Shown: in pieces, positions 59,160 to 64,000 of the stretch | How positions within the stretch are numbered: position 1 is the first letter of the stretch | How the letters are laid out: every line of letters starts with the position of its first letter | Assembly: GCA_963555705.1 (NCBI GenBank) | Contig: OY743172.1 | Location: 67,290,602-67,354,601, forward strand | Direction of reading: 5' to 3' | DNA: 64,000 nt | Source of the DNA: Ligustrum vulgare | Taxonomy: Eukaryota; Streptophyta; Magnoliopsida; Lamiales; Oleaceae | Translations under genes and position numbers: made by a program | The notes under the pieces: generated by a model | The model's input: only the letters and a program-made list of their open reading frames with translations | What the model was told of the DNA's origin: nothing | The model's database searches: none

Positions 59160-59257
59160 TTTCACTATCTGAGGGCTGTTGATGAGTTCTCATGCATTCT
59201 TGATTCGAATGATTCTAATTGTCAAGGAAATTCCTGCCTAATATCCTTGGTGTTTCA
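59160..59257 (+). other. Exon-like segment with splice signals, unidentified
   Basis: Acceptor CATCTTGCAG before 59160 and donor GTAAGA at 59258 bracket 98 nt fully open in one frame (starts FHYLRAVDEFSCILDSNDSN). It is not an AMPD exon I recognise. It could be chance or a captured exon. Confidence 0.25.
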
Positions 59258-59664
59258 GTAAGATTCTCATACCATAGAGGTTATGGAGATGCACAAGAGT
59301 ACCTTATCCTTGTGCTTCCTTCTTTTTTCATATGGAAATCTAAAACTGAATGTCTGATAAAATTGTATCCATCTTGAAATATCCTGAAATGTGGTTGTAA
59401 GATGCTGGCCAATTTCTAGTGAGTAGGAATTTTCTTTTATAAGAACTTGGGTAGATATTACTTCAAAACATAGGATTAAACATTTTGAGCCGGCCGGGAA
59501 AGAGAAGGCATCATTGCAAATAGAGATTACTATGAAGTAAGTGTTGGCGACAAGGAGCATGATAGGTGAATCCTACACATCAATTATGTTAGTTTGCAAT
59601 TTTTTTTTTTTTTTTTTGAAAATGTTAGTTTGCAAGTTAGACATTTTAATATTTTTATTTGTTT

Positions 59665-59835
59665 TATTCATGGTTTAAAAAGGTGAGGCGAGGCGGAGGC
59701 GCACCTCCCTGCGAGGTGCCCATCCAATGCCTCGAGGCGCTATTTCAAGGTTGCTTTGTGGGGAAAATATGCCTCAACAGCAGAGGTGTACGCCTCGCGC
59801 CTCTTATGCTGTGAGGCGTTCAGGTTGGCTTTTGC
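59665..59835. repeat. GC-rich GAGGCG/CGCCTC inverted repeat block
   Basis: GTGAGGCGAGGCGGAGGCGC, GCCTCGAGGCGC and GCCTCGCGCCTC words form a dense self-complementary patch in AT-rich surroundings, starting after TGGTTTAAAAAG. It looks like a repeat widespread in plants but I cannot name it. Confidence 0.55.
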
Positions 59836-60055
59836 TTAAAAAACTTTGGATATTTTGACCTTTTTTTAAAAAATACTTTTGACCTTTCTTTTAGTTTATT
59901 AAAAAAACTGAAAAGATATGGCCCATATGGCCTTTTTATCATTAATCAACAAATAAAAAACCCTAATAATTTATCTTACTGAAAATTATTTTTATTTATA
60001 TTTATATGATGATGATGATGATGATGATGATGGATGTTTTCAATATAATTTGCAG

Positions 60056-60222
60056 ATAATGGGAAGGGAAAGTCGCTTTTAGTGGATGAGGAAGATGAGT
60101 TGATAGAAATAAAGAGTGAAGATGAGGAATATGATAGGAGAATTAGATATGATGACAATTCCTTGGATGATCCCATTAGTGATGATGGTGATGATCATGA
60201 TGTTTTGAGTGAAGACTTTTGA
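60056..60222 (+). pseudogene. Acidic C-terminal exon-like ORF, possibly from a DNA transposon
   Basis: After an acceptor-like AATTTGCAG, an open frame of 55 residues (GKGKSLLVDEEDELIEIKSE, then repeated Asp/Glu) ends DVLSEDF with TGA at 60220. Acidic tails of this sort occur in hAT transposases and chromatin proteins; the assignment is uncertain. An (ATG)n microsatellite lies just upstream at 60006-60032. Confidence 0.35.
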
Positions 60223-60655
60223 ACTTTTTAGTTTTAGGCCGTTTTTAATTATTGAAGGAGTAAAAATTGTGGGTATTTTTTTTTGATAAGGAACAACCTT
60301 TTATTAAGGATATAAAAGCAACAAAAGGTTACAACAAAATAGTGGATGCGTTATCCACCAAAAGACAAGAAACAAATGTAAAACCCTGTAAGTCGATTCC
60401 AAAAATCTAGGGTACGTGGGAAACAATAGTACTTAAAGAACTATTGGGATCTAGTCGAAACAAGTAATTCTTTAATTCACTAAAAATCCCAGTAGCTAGG
60501 CCTGTGAAAAATACGATGTTGTCCCAGATGTCCTCTACAGATCGCTCGAAATTCTCGAAAATCCTATGATTCCTCTCTGTCTAAATCACCCAAGCCGCTG
60601 CCATCACAATCAATCTCCAAAGCTCCTTCATTTGCTTCCAATTACCCCTAAATGA

Positions 60656-60883
60656 CTATTTGATGAGGATCAACTCCGCCCATCTTCTCGGTAGAGGGCT
60701 CATTTCCCCGAACATATACAAAATTCTGCCCCAAATCCTTGTAGCAAATTCACAATGAATTAAAACATGATCGATATTTTCATTTTCCATTTTACACACA
60801 ATGCAGAATGAGGGGGAGTTGTATAGAAAACGCCTCTTCAATTGTAACAAATCACATGTGTTAACCTTTCCTAAAGAAATCAA
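60656..60883 (-). pseudogene. LINE zf-RVT (reverse transcriptase zinc-binding) domain
   Basis: Frame ISLGKVNTCDLLQLKRRFLY with C-x-x-C (CIVC) and H-x4-C (HVLIHC) typical of the zinc-binding domain C-terminal to plant LINE RT. Separated from its N-terminal half (61663-62040) by the MITE insertion. Confidence 0.83.
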
Positions 60884-60898
60884 CCATGCAAATACTTA

Positions 60899-61687
60899 GG
60901 TGGCGTTCTGTTTGTATTTTCATTTTCGAAAATGTTTTGTATTTCCTGTTTTTATTTTTATTTTCAAATTTGCTGAAAACGCGTTTGGTTTGTCATTTCT
61001 GAAAACTGTTTTTGAAAATGAAAAGCTGGAAAACACGTTCTGTTTGAAATTTTGCAGGATACTACTTAAACTATTTTTAATTAATTTGCTGGCAAAATAC
61101 AACTGGGTCAAACTCAAATTTCCTTTCACAATACACTGAAAACATGGTTACATGCAACACACTAATGTGAGTATTAAGAGTCTATATTAACACAGCTTGG
61201 TCAGGTTCGGGATTTGAGGAAACTCTAGTTCTATTAAAATCCAGAAAATGCAAGTTCTTTCAAAATCACTAGAGTCCATTTATAGAGGCATTTTTTGAAA
61301 TATAACAAGAATTCTCAATTAATTTTTTTTTTTGTAATGTTGATATTGAATTCAATAAAACTTTATTTAATCTTAGTTCCAAGTTAGGATAATTTTCCCA
61401 AAAAAATCTTTATTTAGGCTTAGTTCCAAGTTAGGATAATTCTAAAAAAAAAAAAAAAAAACTTTATATTAAGCTTAGTTCCAAGTTAGGATAATTCTTA
61501 AAAAAAAAAAAAATTCCCAAAACGCGTTTTCCGTGTTTTGAACATTTTTTTGTTGAAATACATTTATGTACAATTTTTTTTTTTGTTTTCCAAAATGCGT
61601 TTTCGAAAATGGTAAAGAGAACGCGTTTTTAGTGTTTTCGAAAATAAAAACAGAAAACGACTTCAAAACAGTAAAGAGAACAGGGCC
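60899..61687. mobile_element. PIF-Harbinger-like MITE in the LINE
   Basis: TSD TTA at 60896-60898 and 61688-61690. Left end GGTGGCGTTCTGTTTG and reversed right end GGCCCTGTTCTCTTTA are imperfect inverted repeats, and the subterminal TTTTCGAAAA/GAAAAC words continue the inversion. Contains three copies of AAGCTTAGTTCCAAGTTAGG-like sequence (61370-61500). ORFs inside are low-complexity. Confidence 0.65.
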
Positions 61688-62040
61688 TTAACTTTTGAGG
61701 GAACCACACCTTTCCAAATGAATTTGAATTGGGGAAAACTAGAGTTACAAGATGGTTCACAAAGGTGATTTAAGAATGAATTACACGAGAAGCAACCCGA
61801 AAAATGGCCCCTCCAAATTCTTTTATCTGGCGTACAAGGATCGATGTTTGTGGTTTCGAGAATGTTAGAGAGAGAAGTGAATTCATCAATATCTCTATCA
61901 TTTAAGTTTCTAATGAATACAAGATTCCACTCTGGGTTGGAGGGATTTGAAATAGAAACAATATTGCTTATGACCGCATATTTATTGTTGGACCAACGAA
62001 ATAGACGAGGAAGCAACTCTTGAAGAGTTTGCTCACCCAC
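61663..62040 (-). pseudogene. LINE region between RT and zf-RVT
   Basis: Frame with WSNNKYAVISNIVS and RNLNDRDIDEFTSL, ending FIWKGVVPSKVKALF, the usual lead-in to the zf-RVT domain. The last residues after KVK come from the MITE. Confidence 0.75.
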
Positions 62041-62313
62041 CTACTTGTCAAGCCAGAAACAAATTTTATCACCCTTACCAACAACAAATTTGGTGTTTTC
62101 CATGAATTTATCTCGAACTCTTGTAATGGATTTCCATGGTTCCCGAAGAGTGGAGTTCACTTGAATGTTTGCATCCCATCCGTTTGAGTGAAGGCCATAC
62201 CTACTGCAAATAATGGTGTGCCAAAGTGAATCTACTTCAATGGGGAACCGCCATAGTCATTTTCCCAAGAGCGCCAGGTTCTTCAAATGTAAATTGCCTA
62301 TCCCCAGCCTACC

Positions 62314-62781
62314 TTACTGTTTTGTTTTCGTGACAATATCCCATTTATCCAAATGATCACTATGACTCTCACCTATTCCTTCCCAGAAAAAGTCTCTCAT
62401 CATCTTCTCAATCAACTTGACCACTTTCATAGGCATTTTGGAAATTGACATAAAGTATGAGGAATACTCCCAAAGATTGCTTGCAAAAACACAAGTCGCC
62501 CTCGTCTTGATAAACAACCTTTATGCCAACCTTCTAATATTCTAACTATTCTTTCAAAAACTGGCTCCCAAAAAGAAAGCATGCTTGGATTTCCTCCCAA
62601 AGGTAGTCCAAGATAGCTTAATGGCCATGCCCCCTTAACACAACCCATTCTAATAGCAATGTTGTCAATCCTATCCTCTTTTAGGTTTATGCTCATCACA
62701 ATGCTCTTTGCCATGTTAAGTTTTAGACCAGCTGTTTTCGAGAAGTCTAAAATTTCCATGAGATTACAAATGCTTTCATCT
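62314..62781 (-). pseudogene. LINE RT thumb region, frame-shifted
   Basis: 62813-62427 continues the RT after the FADD box in a different frame (FFLENKDESI, KTAGLKLNMAKS, LSYLGLPLGGNP), and 62517-62314 carries the next part in yet another frame (MMRDFFWEG). LNMAKS and YLGLPLG are classical L1-type RT marks. Confidence 0.82.
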
Positions 62782-63861
62782 TTATTTTCCAGAAAAAATA
62801 CTATCATCCGCAAATTGAAGATGTGAAACCCTCACTTTATTACTACCTATCTTGAAACCTTCAATTAACTCCATTTCACACGCCTTATTGACCAATCTAC
62901 TTACTATGTTACCCACTAAAATGAATTGGAAAGGTGATAATGGATCGCCTTGTCTCAATCCTCTCGATGCACCAAATTTACCCCTCGGTTTGCCATTGAT
63001 CATAACAGAAAAGTTCGTAGATGATAAACAACCCCATATCCATTTTCTCCATTTTTCTCCGAAACCCTTTTTTTCTAGCACGAAATCTAGAAATTCCCAG
63101 TTTACATGATCATACGCCTTTTCAAAATCTATCTTAAACACCACACCTTTCTTTTTTATCGTATATTCCTCTACAATTTTATTCGCAATCAACACCAAGT
63201 CCAAAATTTGTCTTCCCTTTACAAAGGCACATTGAGCTTTATCAATAGTATCATTCAAAACTTCTCTTAGTCTGAGGGCAAGGACCTTAGACACAATTTT
63301 GTACAGGGAGGAGACCAGGCTGATAGGGCGAAAATCCTTTATAGAATCTAAACTTGACTTTTTAGGAATGAGGCAAATTAGAGTTTCATTCACCCTCCCA
63401 TTCACAACCCCATTCTCATGGAATTCCAAAAACACCTTCATCAAGTCCTCTCTAATAACTTCCCATCCTTCTTTCAGAGCCGCCATAGAGAAGCCATCTG
63501 GTCCCGGTGCTTTATCTTCTTTACAACCAAAAAGTGCATTTTTTACCTCCTCTTGGAACAGTTCCTCCAGTTTCAACATACTATCTACATCAATACTTGC
63601 CCATTCTAAGCCTTCAATACCACAATCGGCCCCCTCCTCCTTGAAAAGTGTCTCAAAAAAGTTGATGATTTCCTTCTCAATTTCCTCCTCTCTCTGCAAA
63701 ATCACCCCATCTTTACTCTCCAGTTTATTGATCAAATTGTTAGTCTTTCTACCGCTTGCGATTCTATGAAACATCTTGGTGTTACTATCCCATTCCTTAA
63801 CCTCTTTAACTTTTTCCTTTTGGTTCCAAGAGGTTTCTTCTCTAATGATCAACTCCTCCAA
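62782..63861 (-). pseudogene. LINE reverse transcriptase core
   Basis: A 359-codon open frame on the minus strand; the frame starts after a TAA at 63862-63864, so it is not a true start. RT motifs in order: APGPDGF, ICLIPKK, RPISLVSSLYKI, KIDFEKAYDHVNW, GLRQGDPLSP and the catalytic FADD near 62800. Directly after FADD an A6/T6 run (62793-62798) coincides with a frameshift into the 62427-62813 frame. RVT_1 family, L1 clade. Confidence 0.9.
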
Positions 63862-63864
63862 TTA

Positions 63865-64000
63865 GCGTCTCAACTTCCTTCTTTCTGTTCTTTCCCCTTC
63901 CCTTATGTTCTGCCTCATATCTTCCTTGTCAATTTCCTCAATTCTATTCTTAATAGCTTTTTCTCCATTCTCATATCTCCAAATTCTTCTTTATTCCACT
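63865..64000 (-). pseudogene. LINE sequence upstream of RT, cut by window end
   Basis: Continues the LINE linker between endonuclease and RT (charged helical frame); no complete domain. Confidence 0.55.

Larger units (their letters stand above)
60277..64000 (-). mobile_element. LINE (L1-type non-LTR retrotransposon), 5' end outside window
   Basis: Read on the minus strand: RT, zf-RVT, then a 3' end CCTTAATAAAAGGTTGTTCC + TTATCAAAAAAAAA, that is, a poly-A tail at 60277-60285. It lies antisense to AMPD. ORF1 and the endonuclease lie beyond 64000 or are missing. A 789-bp MITE is inserted at 60899-61687. Frameshifts show it is inactive. Confidence 0.88.

Noticed and set aside
60920..61139. ORFs rich in Phe/Lys on both strands
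   Set aside because: Lie inside the MITE inserted in the LINE and reflect its TTTTCGAAAA inverted sequence.
62852..63769. Plus-strand ORFs at 62852-63109, 63299-63769 and 63418-63609
   Set aside because: Antisense shadows of the LINE reverse transcriptase frame.

Overview
This is plant nuclear DNA, most likely eudicot. It is AT-rich and packed with LTR retrotransposons, and the only real host gene I recognise is an intron-rich AMP deaminase of the plant FAC1 type. There are no bacterial-style operons, rRNA or tRNA genes, or CRISPR arrays. Layout: 1-8264 is a Ty1/Copia element whose 5' LTR is cut by the window start. Its LTRs differ at 1 of 719 comparable bases, so it is young, yet its single gag-pol frame carries two nonsense codons. 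8265-10024 is spacer with two MITE-like elements, one hAT-like and one Tourist/PIF-Harbinger-like. 10025-14654 is a truncated Tat-lineage Ty3/Gypsy relic on the minus strand (RNase H and integrase) with a convergent plus-strand ORF. It is broken by another Gypsy element (LTR, PBS and gag, 14655-17204), itself cut by an Athila-like LTR (17205-18651). 19802-22473 is a large solo LTR with a perfect 5-bp target-site duplication (TSD). 22689-48870 is one old Copia element stretched to 26 kb by later insertions. Inside it sits a degenerate Tat Gypsy element B (25728-44084) with an antisense coiled-coil ORF (39765-42540). Tat B was hit in gag by a solo LTR (26808-30442) that itself holds another solo LTR (27308-28936), and in the protease by a CACTA DNA transposon (32738-36309). 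A further solo LTR (46229-47667) lies in the Copia internal region. Matching TSDs support most of these nestings, so the insertion order can be read: Copia C, then Tat B, then solo LTR and CACTA, then the innermost solo LTR. 48871-50257 is spacer with a short fragment resembling a type-B response regulator receiver domain and a Helitron-like 3' terminus. 50340-57427 holds eleven clean in-phase exons of AMP deaminase (573 codons). Intron 10 contains a probable non-autonomous Helitron built of internal repeats. The last exons, with the rest of the catalytic site, are not visible; they either lie beyond the window past an intron loaded with a Copia relic, MITEs and an antisense LINE (60277-64000), or have been lost. 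The system-level interest lies in nested insertion history, palindrome arrays at the CACTA ends with an apparent captured glutamate-receptor-like fragment, the conserved convergent ORF in two oppositely oriented Tat copies, and Helitron material in and beside a housekeeping gene.
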